This document shows, one piece after another, positions 27,361 to 36,792 of a DNA stretch of 41,583 nt. Each line of letters opens with the position of its first letter. Within the stretch, counting starts at the first letter, position 1. A program made the position numbers and the translations under genes. Origin of the DNA: Candidatus Uhrbacteria bacterium (GTDB lineage Bacteria > Patescibacteriota > Patescibacteriia > UBA9934 > GWF2-40-263); contig JACPHX010000023.1 of assembly GCA_016188425.1 (NCBI GenBank), forward strand, positions 1-41,583. The letters run 5' to 3'. The notes beneath the pieces were generated by a model. It was given only the letters and a program-made list of their open reading frames with translations. It searched no databases and was not told the DNA's origin.

Positions 27361-29268
27361 ATGCCAACCCTTGGCAGTGGTAATCGACGCTACGGGCCCA
27401 AGGCCCACCACCTCCTTGCCCTCCAAGAAGAAGGTTTTTCTGTTCCTTCATTCGTCCTCTTCACCGCGGACGACCTTGTTCGATCTCCCAATGTTCTCGC
27501 AACAGAAGCACAGAAGACCTTGGGGATGAAGGCGTACGCCGTGCGTTCGAGCGCGTTTTCGGAAGATACGACAAGCTCCTCTATGGCGGGGCTCTTCAAA
27601 ACACGCCTGAACGTGGCGGCGCCTGACCTTGCGTCCGCGATCGCGGATGTGTGTAACCAGGCACGGGAAAAACTCGGCTCCCTCGATGAGTTTTCCTTGA
27701 TAGTCCAACAATTCATCGAACCGGATTTTGCGGGGGTGACGTTTACCCGTGATCCACAAGGGCTTCGCGAAACGGTTCTGGAATACCATGCGGGACGTGG
27801 AGAAAACGTCGTGGCAGGGATCGTCCGTCCCATTCAGCTGCGGTTTGTCCGTAGCCAGGAAGAGGTGGAAACAGAGTTGCCTTACCTGGAAGAAGCACGG
27901 TTGGCCTTTCTGCAAATCGAAGAACGATTTGGCTTTCCTCAAGATATCGAGTGGTGTGTGAAGGATGGGCGATGGCATTTCTTGCAATCGCGGCCGCTTA
28001 CTACCATCACGCGCCGCCAAGCAGATGCATTGGACTATGCTGACAAGATTCTCCCTCCGACGGAATTTCTGTACGAAAAAACCGGGGTGACGGAGGTGGC
28101 GCCATATGCGACCCCGCTCACCCTGTCCCTTCTTGAGAAATTGTATGCAAAAGGAGGGCCCATCGACCATTGTTATCAATCCATGGGCGTCCGATATGCC
28201 GACACGAAATCACTGGTGCTGGTTGGAAACGACTTGTACACAAATCGGATCGCGGAACTTCACTCCCTGTTTCCGGCGTTTGGCTTGGCAAGGATCCCCG
28301 ATGAACCGCCAGTGGTGCAAGCGCTCAAAGGGCTGTGGACGACATGGAAAAATACCCGGGCGCTTCGCTCATATGTATTCGATCTGGATGCTTTGGAAAG
28401 GAATGCCCGAACCCTCCTCGCAGCCACCCCGAAATCTGAGAGCTTTTCGGAGGCAGTGAACCGTTTTTGCGAGGAGTACGAAACCGTCTTCCAGATAAAT
28501 CTCGCGGCTCAACGAATGGTAGACGACCTCGTGAAGCAACTGCCAGACTCCACCCTCCGAGCTGGCATTCTGGAAGGGGCCATCCCTTCCTTGGGAGACA
28601 TATTGCCTCCGTCAGATCTTGTTGGAAATACTCTTGAGTTTGTTGATGAGTCACCGTTTATCACTCGCATACATCAAGCTCCTCCGTCGAAACCCGAGAC
28701 AGAAACAGAATCTATCATCGCGGCGAGACGCGCGCTCGCGTTGCGGGAAATCGGGCGTTGGATCGCGATACGAGGCATTTCAACGGTCCGCCGCTGGGCC
28801 AAGAAAATGGGAGGGGAAGACTGGGCATTTTTTCCTCTGAAGGAATTTCTGGATGATCAAACGCAAAGAGCCGACAAACGGCTGGAGGCGCGGGCGCGGG
28901 CGCTCGCAAGAAAACGCAGGGAGGGGTGGCAATTTCCATCCACACTTTCGAGTCGTCCGATAGAAACCAAACGCGCCTGCATTGGTGTCTCGTCGGGGGT
29001 AGCCAGAGGGACGCTCTGCGGGCCAGAAGAAATAGAATCTGTTGTAGACCCTATCGTGATGACAGAAGGTTTCTCGGCGGATCTCTCGCCTCTCTTATCG
29101 AACATTCGAGGAATCATCGCCACGCAGGGAGGTTTATTGTCCCACCTTTCTATCTTGTGTCGTGAAGCGCAGATCCCCGCGATTGTCGGGGCGGACCTCT
29201 CAAAACTTCCCCGCGGCTCTCGCATAGAAATGGACGGAAGCGCCGGGACATGGAACATCCTGGACTAA
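27361..29268 (+). CDS. PEP/pyruvate-binding plus PEP-utilising mobile-domain protein (PEP synthase/rifampin phosphotransferase-like)
   Basis: AYAVRSSAFSEDTTSSSMAGLFKT; FPQDIEWCVKDGRWHFLQSRPLT; TQGGLLSHLSILCREAQIPAIVG. Confidence 0.85.
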   Translation: MPTLGSGNRRYGPKAHHLLALQEEGFSVPSFVLFTADDLVRSPNVLATEAQKTLGMKAYAVRSSAFSEDTTSSSMAGLFKTRLNVAAPDLASAIADVCNQAREKLGSLDEFSLIVQQFIEPDFAGVTFTRDPQGLRETVLEYHAGRGENVVAGIVRPIQLRFVRSQEEVETELPYLEEARLAFLQIEERFGFPQDIEWCVKDGRWHFLQSRPLTTITRRQADALDYADKILPPTEFLYEKTGVTEVAPYATPLTLSLLEKLYAKGGPIDHCYQSMGVRYADTKSLVLVGNDLYTNRIAELHSLFPAFGLARIPDEPPVVQALKGLWTTWKNTRALRSYVFDLDALERNARTLLAATPKSESFSEAVNRFCEEYETVFQINLAAQRMVDDLVKQLPDSTLRAGILEGAIPSLGDILPPSDLVGNTLEFVDESPFITRIHQAPPSKPETETESIIAARRALALREIGRWIAIRGISTVRRWAKKMGGEDWAFFPLKEFLDDQTQRADKRLEARARALARKRREGWQFPSTLSSRPIETKRACIGVSSGVARGTLCGPEEIESVVDPIVMTEGFSADLSPLLSNIRGIIATQGGLLSHLSILCREAQIPAIVGADLSKLPRGSRIEMDGSAGTWNILD

Positions 29269-29318
29269 ACATCCCCACCCCCTTCTTTCATCCGCCCTCG
29301 TGCTACAATGTCCCCACT

Positions 29319-30557
29319 ATGAAACGCGCGGAACAGATTGTAATCGCTGGGGCTGGTTTTGCGGGGATTTATGCGTGGAAAGCGCTGCGGAAGCGATTTG
29401 GACACGATGCAACAAAAAAGATTATCCTCGTGAACCATGCGAATTTTTTTCTGTTTACTCCTTTGTTGCATGAAGTCGCCACGGGTTCTTTGATGCCCGA
29501 AACGCTTGTCGAACCGCTGCATAAGATTATCGGACAAGAAGGAAGCGAGCTTGTGGTGGGGGATGTCCTCCGTGTTTCCCTGAAAACAAACACCCTTGAC
29601 ACCACGCAAGGACCTGTTCCATTCGACCGTCTTCTTCTTGCGCTTGGGTCGGAAACCAATTTTTATGCCATCGCAGGGGCACAGGAGCACTGCTTCGTCC
29701 TCAAAACGATGGAGGACGCGACTCGGCTCAAGAACAGATTCATCGACCAGTTCGAGAAGGCCTCTCAAACGCAGGATCTTGTCGTGCGCGAGAGTTTGCT
29801 CCATTTTGTGGTGGTGGGCGGGGGTCCCACGGGCGTCGAACTGGCGGGAGAGATGTCGGAATTGTTTTATGAAAGCTTTGGGGATTATTATCCAAACGAA
29901 GGGTTCATGGAGCTGGTCCGTATTACTCTTATCCAATCGTCACCCGATCTCCTTCCCATGTTTTCGCCCGCCATGCGGGAACGCTCCAAAAAAATTCTTG
30001 AACAGAAGCATGTTGAAATCCTGTTGGACGCAGCCGTGACTTCTGTCGATGAACGGGGAGTGACGATGCAAGCGGGAGCTCGTCTCAAAAGCCAAACGAT
30101 CATCTGGACCGCGGGAGTCAAGCCGCGATCCATTTCGTTCGATGAACCGGTCGCGCACGACGCGCGCGGGGCGGTCGTGGTGTCCCCATTCCTCCAAATC
30201 CCTTCCCATGATCACGTGTTCGTACTGGGTGACATGGCTCGGGCGGACGACGGCCACGGGGGATCCTTGCCGCCTACCGCCCAGGTTGCCGTCCAAGAGG
30301 GGGAATATGTGGCTCGTGTGATAGCGGGGGAGACCGCCTCACCGTTTCGGTATCACCACAAAGGCAGTCTTGTGTCCTTGGGGCAATGGATGGCCATTGC
30401 CGAGTTAGGAAGATGGCATGTGGCCGGACGGGTTATGTGGTGGCTCTGGCGAACGGTCTACTGGAGCAAGCTTCCCAGCTGGCAGAAAAAGGTGCGGGTG
30501 GCGATCGATTGGACGATCGAATTATTCTCCACCGCGCGCGACACGGCCCGACTGTAA
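29319..30557 (+). CDS. NDH-2-type NADH dehydrogenase (FAD-dependent oxidoreductase)
   Basis: IVIAGAGFAGIYAWKAL, VNHANFFLFTPLLHEVATG, FVVVGGGPTGVELAGEM, VFVLGDMA, PTAQVAVQEGEYVA. Confidence 0.92.
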   Translation: MKRAEQIVIAGAGFAGIYAWKALRKRFGHDATKKIILVNHANFFLFTPLLHEVATGSLMPETLVEPLHKIIGQEGSELVVGDVLRVSLKTNTLDTTQGPVPFDRLLLALGSETNFYAIAGAQEHCFVLKTMEDATRLKNRFIDQFEKASQTQDLVVRESLLHFVVVGGGPTGVELAGEMSELFYESFGDYYPNEGFMELVRITLIQSSPDLLPMFSPAMRERSKKILEQKHVEILLDAAVTSVDERGVTMQAGARLKSQTIIWTAGVKPRSISFDEPVAHDARGAVVVSPFLQIPSHDHVFVLGDMARADDGHGGSLPPTAQVAVQEGEYVARVIAGETASPFRYHHKGSLVSLGQWMAIAELGRWHVAGRVMWWLWRTVYWSKLPSWQKKVRVAIDWTIELFSTARDTARL

Positions 30558-30591
30558 CTTTTCGTAATCAGTTGTGGTTAATCCTCTCCTT

Positions 30592-31032
30592 ATGAAAGTC
30601 ATTTTGCTCAAAGATGTCGCTGACCTCGGAAAAGCCGACGACGTGAAAGACGTCTCCGACGGCCATGCCGAGAATTTCCTCTTTCCTCAACATTTAGCCA
30701 TCCCTGCTACAAAGGCGGCCATCAAGGCAATCGAACAGAAAAAGGAAAAGGCCCGGCGGGAATCGCAGAGCGATTTGGATAAGGAAGCGACCCTGGCGCG
30801 CGGCCTGGACGGACAAGAGGTGGTCTTTGAGGCAAAGGCGAGTGAGAACGGCACGCTTTTTGCGGCGATCACGCCCAAGATGATCGCGGCCGCCCTTCGG
30901 AAGTTAGGGTTCGATGTCGACTCGGATTGGATCTCTGTCCCCATCATCAAATCCCCCGGCGAGTACGCGGCTATGATAGAATTCCCCCATGGTTTTGAAA
31001 GCAAAATTTCCGTCAACGTTTCCAGTGAATGA
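30592..31032 (+). CDS. rplI: 50S ribosomal protein L9
   Basis: [40 protein letters not shown]. Confidence 0.95.
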   Translation: MKVILLKDVADLGKADDVKDVSDGHAENFLFPQHLAIPATKAAIKAIEQKKEKARRESQSDLDKEATLARGLDGQEVVFEAKASENGTLFAAITPKMIAAALRKLGFDVDSDWISVPIIKSPGEYAAMIEFPHGFESKISVNVSSE

Positions 31033-31039
31033 CGTTCTT

Positions 31040-31075
31040 TGAGTATTCGCATAAATTCGTAATTCGTCGACCATC
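31040..31075. repeat. short TTCG-core degenerate array (TATTCGCA TAAATTCG TAATTCG TCG)
   Basis: visible in the rplI-pyrG gap. Confidence 0.4.
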
Positions 31076-31076
31076 T

Positions 31077-32708
31077 GTGTCTCAACCAAAATTCGTCTTT
31101 GTTTCCGGCGGCGTCATCAGCGGGTTAGGGAAGGGAATAACGACGGCGTCCTTGTCGGCGATCCTTGAAGCAAAGGGGTACAAAGTTTCGCCCATGAAAG
31201 TCGATATGTATCTGAACCAGGACGCGGGAACGATACGGCCGTCGGAGCATGGGGAAGTGTACGTCACGGAAGACGGGTTGGAGTCGGATCAAGATTTGGG
31301 GAACTATGAACGGTTTATAGGTCGTCCGCTTTCGCGAGCCAATTACATGACGACCGGGCAAGTATACACCGAGGTGCTGCGCAAGGAGCGCGCCTTCGAG
31401 TATGAAGGGGAGGATGTGGAAGCGATCCCTCATGTCACCGACGAAATTATCCGTCGGTTCGATAAGGCGGGCGAAGGAGCCGACGTTGTTATCGTTGAGC
31501 TTGGAGGAACGGTGGGGGAATACCAAAACGGCATCTTCTTCGAGGCGGCTCGTCTCATGAAACTGCACCGACCCGCCGACATCATCCACGTGCACGTGGC
31601 CTTCCTTCCGATTCCCGGCAATCTTGGGGAGATGAAAACCAAACCTGTGCAGCAATCCGTCCGATTGCTAAACTCGATGGGCATCCAGCCGGAGTTCGTC
31701 GTTGGACGATCATCTCAAGCGATGGATGACAAACGCAAAGAGCGGATCTCACTTTTTTGCGGCATCCCCAAAGAAGCAGTCATCTCCAATCCAGACGTTG
31801 GGTCTATCTACGAAATCCCCCTGCTCCTTGAAGAGCAGCGGCTGGGCGACATGGTCTGTGAGAAGCTTGGGCTCAAAAATCGAAAATCAAAATTAGAGCC
31901 ATGGATGAAGATGGTCGATCACATAACGAAATCGACGAAGGAAGTGAATATCGGGGTGGTTGGAAAATACTTTGGAACGGGCGCGTACACGCTAAGCGAC
32001 GTCTACATCTCCGTCATAGAATCATTGAAGCATGCGGGGTGGAGCGAGGGGGTGAAACCGGTATTGCATTGGATCGACAGCACGGCGCTAGAGCAGATCC
32101 AGACGGACGGGGCAGGAAAGTTCCTCGATGGGCACGACGGGATCGTCGTGCCTGGCGGGTTCGGTTCGCGCGGGATAGAAGGGATTATCGAGGCGATACG
32201 CTATGCCCGCGAGAAAAAGATCCCCTATCTCGGCCTCTGCTACGGGATGCAGTTGGCAACGATCGAGCTCGCGCGCTACGTAGCGCATCTGGACCAGGCG
32301 CATACGACCGAGGTCATGACCGACTCGCCCAACCCGATCATCCACGTGATGCCCGAGCAGGAAAAGAAAATGCTCAAGAAGGAATATGGCGGCACCATGC
32401 GCTTGGGCGCGTGGCCCTGTGTCCTCACAAAGGGGACAAAACTCCACGAAGCGTACGGCGCCGATCAAATCATCGAACGCCACCGCCACCGCTACGAGTT
32501 CAACAATGCGTATCGTGACGTCTTGCAAAAGGCGGGGCTCATCATCGCCGGGACAACGCCGGACGGACAACTCGTGGAAGCGATCGAGCTCAGGGATCAC
32601 CCGTTCTTCATTGGCGTGCAATACCATCCGGAATTTCTCTCCACACCACTGAAGCCACATCCGCTGTTTGCCGCGTTTATAAGAGCCGCCATAAAACAAA
32701 TAAGATAA
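31077..32708 (+). CDS. pyrG: CTP synthase
   Basis: QPKFVFVSGGVISGLGKGITTAS; GLCYGMQLATIE; GVQYHPEFLSTP; GTG start proposed, ORF-track start 31029 overlaps rplI stop. Confidence 0.97.
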   Translation: MSQPKFVFVSGGVISGLGKGITTASLSAILEAKGYKVSPMKVDMYLNQDAGTIRPSEHGEVYVTEDGLESDQDLGNYERFIGRPLSRANYMTTGQVYTEVLRKERAFEYEGEDVEAIPHVTDEIIRRFDKAGEGADVVIVELGGTVGEYQNGIFFEAARLMKLHRPADIIHVHVAFLPIPGNLGEMKTKPVQQSVRLLNSMGIQPEFVVGRSSQAMDDKRKERISLFCGIPKEAVISNPDVGSIYEIPLLLEEQRLGDMVCEKLGLKNRKSKLEPWMKMVDHITKSTKEVNIGVVGKYFGTGAYTLSDVYISVIESLKHAGWSEGVKPVLHWIDSTALEQIQTDGAGKFLDGHDGIVVPGGFGSRGIEGIIEAIRYAREKKIPYLGLCYGMQLATIELARYVAHLDQAHTTEVMTDSPNPIIHVMPEQEKKMLKKEYGGTMRLGAWPCVLTKGTKLHEAYGADQIIERHRHRYEFNNAYRDVLQKAGLIIAGTTPDGQLVEAIELRDHPFFIGVQYHPEFLSTPLKPHPLFAAFIRAAIKQIR

Positions 32709-32717
32709 CGCCATGTT

Positions 32718-32745
32718 ATAGGCGGGGTGAAGGGACCCCGCCTAT
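32718..32745 (+). terminator. intrinsic terminator
   Basis: ATAGGCGGGGT-GAAGGG-ACCCCGCCTAT then TTATTTTG. Confidence 0.8.
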
Positions 32746-32777
32746 TTATTTTGAAAAAAACGCCGCCCCATCCGCAT

Positions 32778-33704
32778 TCACGTATTTCGCGTGTCGCGGA
32801 TCAGGCGGGTCAGGGGAGCGAACGACGCGGACATGTAGATGCCCGAGAGGGTGGGCCACATGCGGTCGATAGTGTCGTCGGTGAGGAAGCGGGTCTCGTT
32901 CTTCGCGTCTGATGGCGGATGGATGAGCAGGTTCACGCTCCGTCCTTCGCTCCCGTCACGCCGACCGACGGCCATCATGAGAAGATCCCAGAGCGAATCG
33001 CCAATGATGAGGTATTGGGAGAGGTCGCCGCTGGTTTTTTCGATGAACCTTTCGGCGGCATCGTCTTTGTTAGCGCCAACGACCACCGTGCGAAAATCTA
33101 GGTCGATGATCTTGCCGCCATCCTGCCCGCCCGCAAAACGGATTTCAGAGGCAGCGACGGAAACCTTCCGATGCAATCCATGATGCCGCAGACAAGGCAC
33201 CAGCACATCAGCAAGACCCCAGCTCACGACACATACTTCCTCGAAGTATGCGAAGAACTCGGGGACGCCGTCGCGCAAGGCCAGGGATCTCCCTGCCGCT
33301 TCAAAGGCGCTCCGTTTGACTCCCGCTTCCTTCATCCAGTGCACGCTCATGGCGGTGATGGCGGCCTCCGTCACGAGCTGGTCGTGGCGGGAGCCCTTCT
33401 GCACCCACCAATGTCCCTCCCTCGCCCCGAAGAAATCTTTCCGCGCGCCGCGGATGTACTCGAGCGATTCCTTATCCGCTCGCTTCGCCTCCGGGCTGAA
33501 CCCTCGTTTGACGCGATTCCAGTGAATTTCTGGCGAGAAGGTTCCATCCCAATCGCCAATGAGGAACGCAAGTGCCTTGAGCGCACGGATGAACCACTCG
33601 ACGTTGCCGTTTACAATGAGCAGATTGCCGCTCCGTTTCCCTGCATTCCTATGGCTGATCGCCTCCTTCGCTTCCAAAACTGTCGTACATGAAACGATAT
33701 CCAT
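32778..33704 (-). CDS. HAD-superfamily hydrolase-like protein
   Basis: AFLIGDWDGTFSPE (DxDGT) and LIIGDSLWDLLM (GDSxxD). Confidence 0.7.
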   Translation of the reverse strand: MDIVSCTTVLEAKEAISHRNAGKRSGNLLIVNGNVEWFIRALKALAFLIGDWDGTFSPEIHWNRVKRGFSPEAKRADKESLEYIRGARKDFFGAREGHWWVQKGSRHDQLVTEAAITAMSVHWMKEAGVKRSAFEAAGRSLALRDGVPEFFAYFEEVCVVSWGLADVLVPCLRHHGLHRKVSVAASEIRFAGGQDGGKIIDLDFRTVVVGANKDDAAERFIEKTSGDLSQYLIIGDSLWDLLMMAVGRRDGSEGRSVNLLIHPPSDAKNETRFLTDDTIDRMWPTLSGIYMSASFAPLTRLIRDTRNT

Positions 33705-33751
33705 GTTTCTTGTGCCTCCTGCTGGGACTCTATCGGAGGGCAAAGCGAGCG

Positions 33752-34402
33752 TCAATCCGGAATCGGCACGAACATCGTGGGGATGAACCGCTCGTAAAAT
33801 TCGTGGCGTGAGGATTCATACGGCTTGAAGGCGCCAAGTGGTTCCTCGACGACTTTCGGATAATAGATGACATGGGTGGGTGACGAGACAGAGACTGGTT
33901 CCGCTTCATCCCCGCCTTCCGGCAACACGTAGGAAAGATCTCCACGAATAGGGATCAGGTCGGCGCTTGCAGAGAAGTCGTAGTGCACGAGCGTTGATGT
34001 GCCCGTGTTCTTGATCAAGAGTCGGTTGATGCGTACCGCCATCTGGCCTGCGACGAGGATGCGTCCGCGCAGGAGCGTGATTTCAAACGGATCAAGGGAA
34101 TCCAAAACGACATCCGTCCTCTCATCGAGATAAAGACGAGAGGCATCGCCATCTTGTAAGAGCGCGCGTCCACCAGCATCCGTGCTCAACATTTCTCCCC
34201 GACGTACCCGATCCGACCCAGAGACAACCCGTGGTTGATTCCCTGGACGCTGAATCGTCACCACCCCTTGGTCGGAAGAGACGGTCGCACCCGGTTGCCA
34301 TTCGAATCCTTTTCCACCCGCCCACCCAAACCCAACCATCCGGCCCACCAAAAGCGCCCCAAGAAGCAAAAGGACGAACACGACAATTATTCTTGTTTTC
34401 AT
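33752..34402 (-). CDS. FecR-domain-like membrane-anchored protein
   Basis: N-terminal TM; VRRGEMLSTDAGGRALLQDGDASRLYLDERTDVVLDS. Confidence 0.6.
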   Translation of the reverse strand: MKTRIIVVFVLLLLGALLVGRMVGFGWAGGKGFEWQPGATVSSDQGVVTIQRPGNQPRVVSGSDRVRRGEMLSTDAGGRALLQDGDASRLYLDERTDVVLDSLDPFEITLLRGRILVAGQMAVRINRLLIKNTGTSTLVHYDFSASADLIPIRGDLSYVLPEGGDEAEPVSVSSPTHVIYYPKVVEEPLGAFKPYESSRHEFYERFIPTMFVPIPD

Positions 34403-34428
34403 GTACAATTTTACTGTTCGTCTTTATT

Positions 34429-34468
34429 TCCCTTGAAACCCTTGCGACCCTTGTCGCCCTTGCAACCC
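34429..34468. repeat. 9-nt array, core CCCTTG + NNN
   Basis: CCCTTGAAA CCCTTGCGA CCCTTGTCG CCCTTGCAA CCC. Confidence 0.85.
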
Positions 34469-34473
34469 ACCCT

Positions 34474-34728
34474 ATGCTCCTAGAATTCTACGGCACCGAG
34501 TGCCCCCACTGCCAGGTGATGATGCCCATGGTCGACAAACTTATCAAAGAAGGAATCGAGATTGAAAAATACGAAGTTTGGCACGATGAGAAAAACGCCG
34601 AGCTTATGAAGAGGTACGACGCGGGCCTGTGTGGCGGCGTGCCGTTCTTTTTCAACACGAAGACGAAAAAGATGATCTGCGGGGAGGCGGACGAGAAGGA
34701 GGTGAGGAAATGGGCAAAAGACAAATGA
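34474..34728 (+). CDS. small thioredoxin/glutaredoxin-fold protein (84 aa)
   Basis: MLLEFYGTECPHCQVMMPMVDKL...GGVPFFFNTKTKK (CPHC and cis-Pro loop). Confidence 0.8.
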   Translation: MLLEFYGTECPHCQVMMPMVDKLIKEGIEIEKYEVWHDEKNAELMKRYDAGLCGGVPFFFNTKTKKMICGEADEKEVRKWAKDK

Positions 34729-34732
34729 ACGC

Positions 34733-34829
34733 AGGTTGCAAGGGTCGCAAGGGTTTCAAGAGCATCAAGGGAATGCACTTTCGGACATGCCCTTGAGACC
34801 CTTGTCGCCCTTGCGACCCTTGAAACCTG
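34733..34829. repeat. facing 9-nt arrays with ~45-nt imperfect inverted arms (core AAGGG/CCCTT)
   Basis: AGGTTGCAAGGGTCGCAAGGGTTTCAAGAGCATCAAGGGAATGCA ... GCCCTTGAGACCCTTGTCGCCCTTGCGACCCTTGAAACCT. Confidence 0.9.
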
Positions 34830-34838
34830 TTCTCCCCC

Positions 34839-35708
34839 TTACTTTAGAAATTTATTCATCCAAAACGGATCAACTTCCACGTTCAAATCCAAAAAGATCG
34901 GAACCTGCATCACCATTTCCAATTCCTTCCGTGTCGCCTGGCCAATTTCCTTGATCCCGCGTCCGCCGGCGCCGATGATGATGCGCTTGTAGCGCTCGTC
35001 GGTGGTGAAGATGTTCGCCTTGATGTAAAGGACGCCGTTGTCACGCCGTTCAACGGCCTCCACTTCCACGTGGATGGTGTAAGGGATTTCCTGGCGCAAA
35101 CGCAAGAATAATTTTTCGCGGATCAGCTCCGCCGTCCACACCTCGTTTCCAAGACTCGTCAACTGGCCTTCTGGGTAATAGGCCTCGCCCGGAGGAAGGT
35201 AAGAAAAGATACGATCGATCAGGGTCTTCGCATGCGTCCCGCGCAAGGCAGAGACTTCGACGACCTCGCTAAAATTCGCGGCCATGTCCAAATAATAATC
35301 CCGGTATGGCATCTTCTCATCGATCTTGTTGATCACGAGGATCTTTGGTTTCTCGATATGTTCAATGAGTCGCAACGCCGCTTTCTCTTCTTCACCGATT
35401 GATCGCGTTGGGTCGACGACGTAGAGGATCAAGTCGACGTCTTTGAGGGATTCTTTCACGTTCGCCATGAGCGTGTTGGCCAGCGCGTCTTTCGTATCCT
35501 TGAGCACGCCAGGCGTATCCACGAAGACAACTTGCCCTTCTGGACGAGAAACAATCCCTTGAATAGGGAACCGAGTCGTCTGCGGCTTGGGCGTCGTAAT
35601 CGCGACCTTGGAACCGACAAGCGCGTTTAGGAGCGTCGACTTCCCAACATTGCTGCGGCCAACCAAGACCGCGAAACCGGACTTATAGGTGGAGGTAGTG
35701 GTATTCAT
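34839..35708 (-). CDS. era: GTPase Era
   Basis: GFAVLVGRSNVGKSTLLNALVGSKVAITTPKPQTTR; VFVDTPGV; NKID; KH-domain IIIGAGGRGIKEIGQATRKELE. Confidence 0.96.
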   Translation of the reverse strand: MNTTTSTYKSGFAVLVGRSNVGKSTLLNALVGSKVAITTPKPQTTRFPIQGIVSRPEGQVVFVDTPGVLKDTKDALANTLMANVKESLKDVDLILYVVDPTRSIGEEEKAALRLIEHIEKPKILVINKIDEKMPYRDYYLDMAANFSEVVEVSALRGTHAKTLIDRIFSYLPPGEAYYPEGQLTSLGNEVWTAELIREKLFLRLRQEIPYTIHVEVEAVERRDNGVLYIKANIFTTDERYKRIIIGAGGRGIKEIGQATRKELEMVMQVPIFLDLNVEVDPFWMNKFLK

Positions 35709-35749
35709 ATTGGGGGGATGATGGCAGGAAAATGGGGGGAGGTCAATCA

Positions 35750-35860
35750 AGGCGCAAGGGGCGCAGGAGGTCCAAGGGGCGCAAAGTACATGGACGCGCG
35801 CGCGAATGAGCTTCCGTCTCCTGGCTCCTTGCCTTGCCCCCTGCGCCCCTTGCGCCTGCA
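35750..35860. repeat. facing 9-nt arrays (core AAGGGGCGC / GCGCCCCTT)
   Basis: AAGGCGCAAGGGGCGCAGGAGGTCCAAGGGGCGCAAAG ... GGCTCCTTGCCTTGCCCCCTGCGCCCCTTGCGCCTGC. Confidence 0.85.
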
Positions 35861-35870
35861 TCACGATACA

Positions 35871-35916
35871 AAACACCCTCATCTCACGAGCTCATGCTCA
35901 TGCGATCAGGGTGTTT
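35871..35916 (-). terminator. possible terminator hairpin downstream of the 35971-36582 gene
   Basis: AAACACCCT ... AGGGTGTTT with minus-strand TTTTG; long internal loop. Confidence 0.4.
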
Positions 35917-35970
35917 CCTGGCGTTGTAGAGCTGCGCCAGGTCAGCGGGGCTTTCGTCAGCGGGAGCCGA

Positions 35971-36582
35971 CTATTTGCCCTTGAGGGGCTTCCTCTTCAT
36001 GGACATTTTGTCCATGTCCGTGAAGGAGGGAGGGGCTGCGACGCAGTCCTCGACCTTCTTCGCGGTACAGGTGGTTCCGTCGGGGAGACGGAAGACCTGG
36101 AGCCCTTGCGCCTTGAGCGCGTCCACGGCGGCCTTTTGGCCGGCCGTGTCCTTTTTTGCCGCCTCGAGCGACTTGCGGCTCTGCTCTGCCTTCTCTCGGA
36201 GGGAGAGGGGGCGCAGCGGCGAGCGGGTCGCGGGCTTGGCAGTGACCTCCGGCGTCTTGTCGACGACCGGGGAAAGGGCGGGGGCGGGGGTCTCGGACGT
36301 TTCGGAAACGAGGGTGGCCTTGGCCTGCCCTCGAGGGACGTATCTGCCCGTTGTGATCTTCTCGTCCTTCGGAGCGACCCGATCCTCCGAGGTCTCGATC
36401 TTGTCGGCCTTCTCGGCGGCGACGGGGTTCGAGGGGGGGAGGACACACTGGCAGACAGGTGTCGCGAAAAGCGCACACCCATGACCAAAAAGCAACACCC
36501 CGACGACAAACAAAATGTTCCACCCGACCTTCAAAGCCGCGGCGAGCCCGGAGTTTCCATTGATCGTCATCCTTTGAACCAT
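35971..36582 (-). CDS. hypothetical membrane/lipoprotein-like protein
   Basis: MVQRMTINGNSGLAAALKVGWNILFVVGVLLFGHGCALF..., GGAG RBS upstream of 36582. Confidence 0.6.
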   Translation of the reverse strand: MVQRMTINGNSGLAAALKVGWNILFVVGVLLFGHGCALFATPVCQCVLPPSNPVAAEKADKIETSEDRVAPKDEKITTGRYVPRGQAKATLVSETSETPAPALSPVVDKTPEVTAKPATRSPLRPLSLREKAEQSRKSLEAAKKDTAGQKAAVDALKAQGLQVFRLPDGTTCTAKKVEDCVAAPPSFTDMDKMSMKRKPLKGK

Positions 36583-36760
36583 TTTTTCTTCTCCTCTAAA
36601 GCGCAGCCAACATGGCCACTTCCCATACAACGGGGTCGACCTTGGTTGGTCGGCATCCGTTTTGAGCCAAGCAAGATACCACCTTTTGCCCGTCCTGTCA
36701 AGTTTCGTCCTCCTTGATTTAGCTAAAATTAGATATTTATTTTGTCCACCACAACTGACA

Positions 36761-36781
36761 TGCTAACCCCGAGCGTTAGCA
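36761..36781. repeat. 21-nt hairpin repeat, copy 1
   Basis: TGCTAAC-CCCGAGC-GTTAGCA. Confidence 0.85.
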
Positions 36782-36792
36782 GCCGCACACCC

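Noticed and set aside
34429-34829. CRISPR-like interpretation of the 9-nt arrays
   Set aside because: Units are far too short, with no spacer-sized unique sequence and no cas genes in the window.
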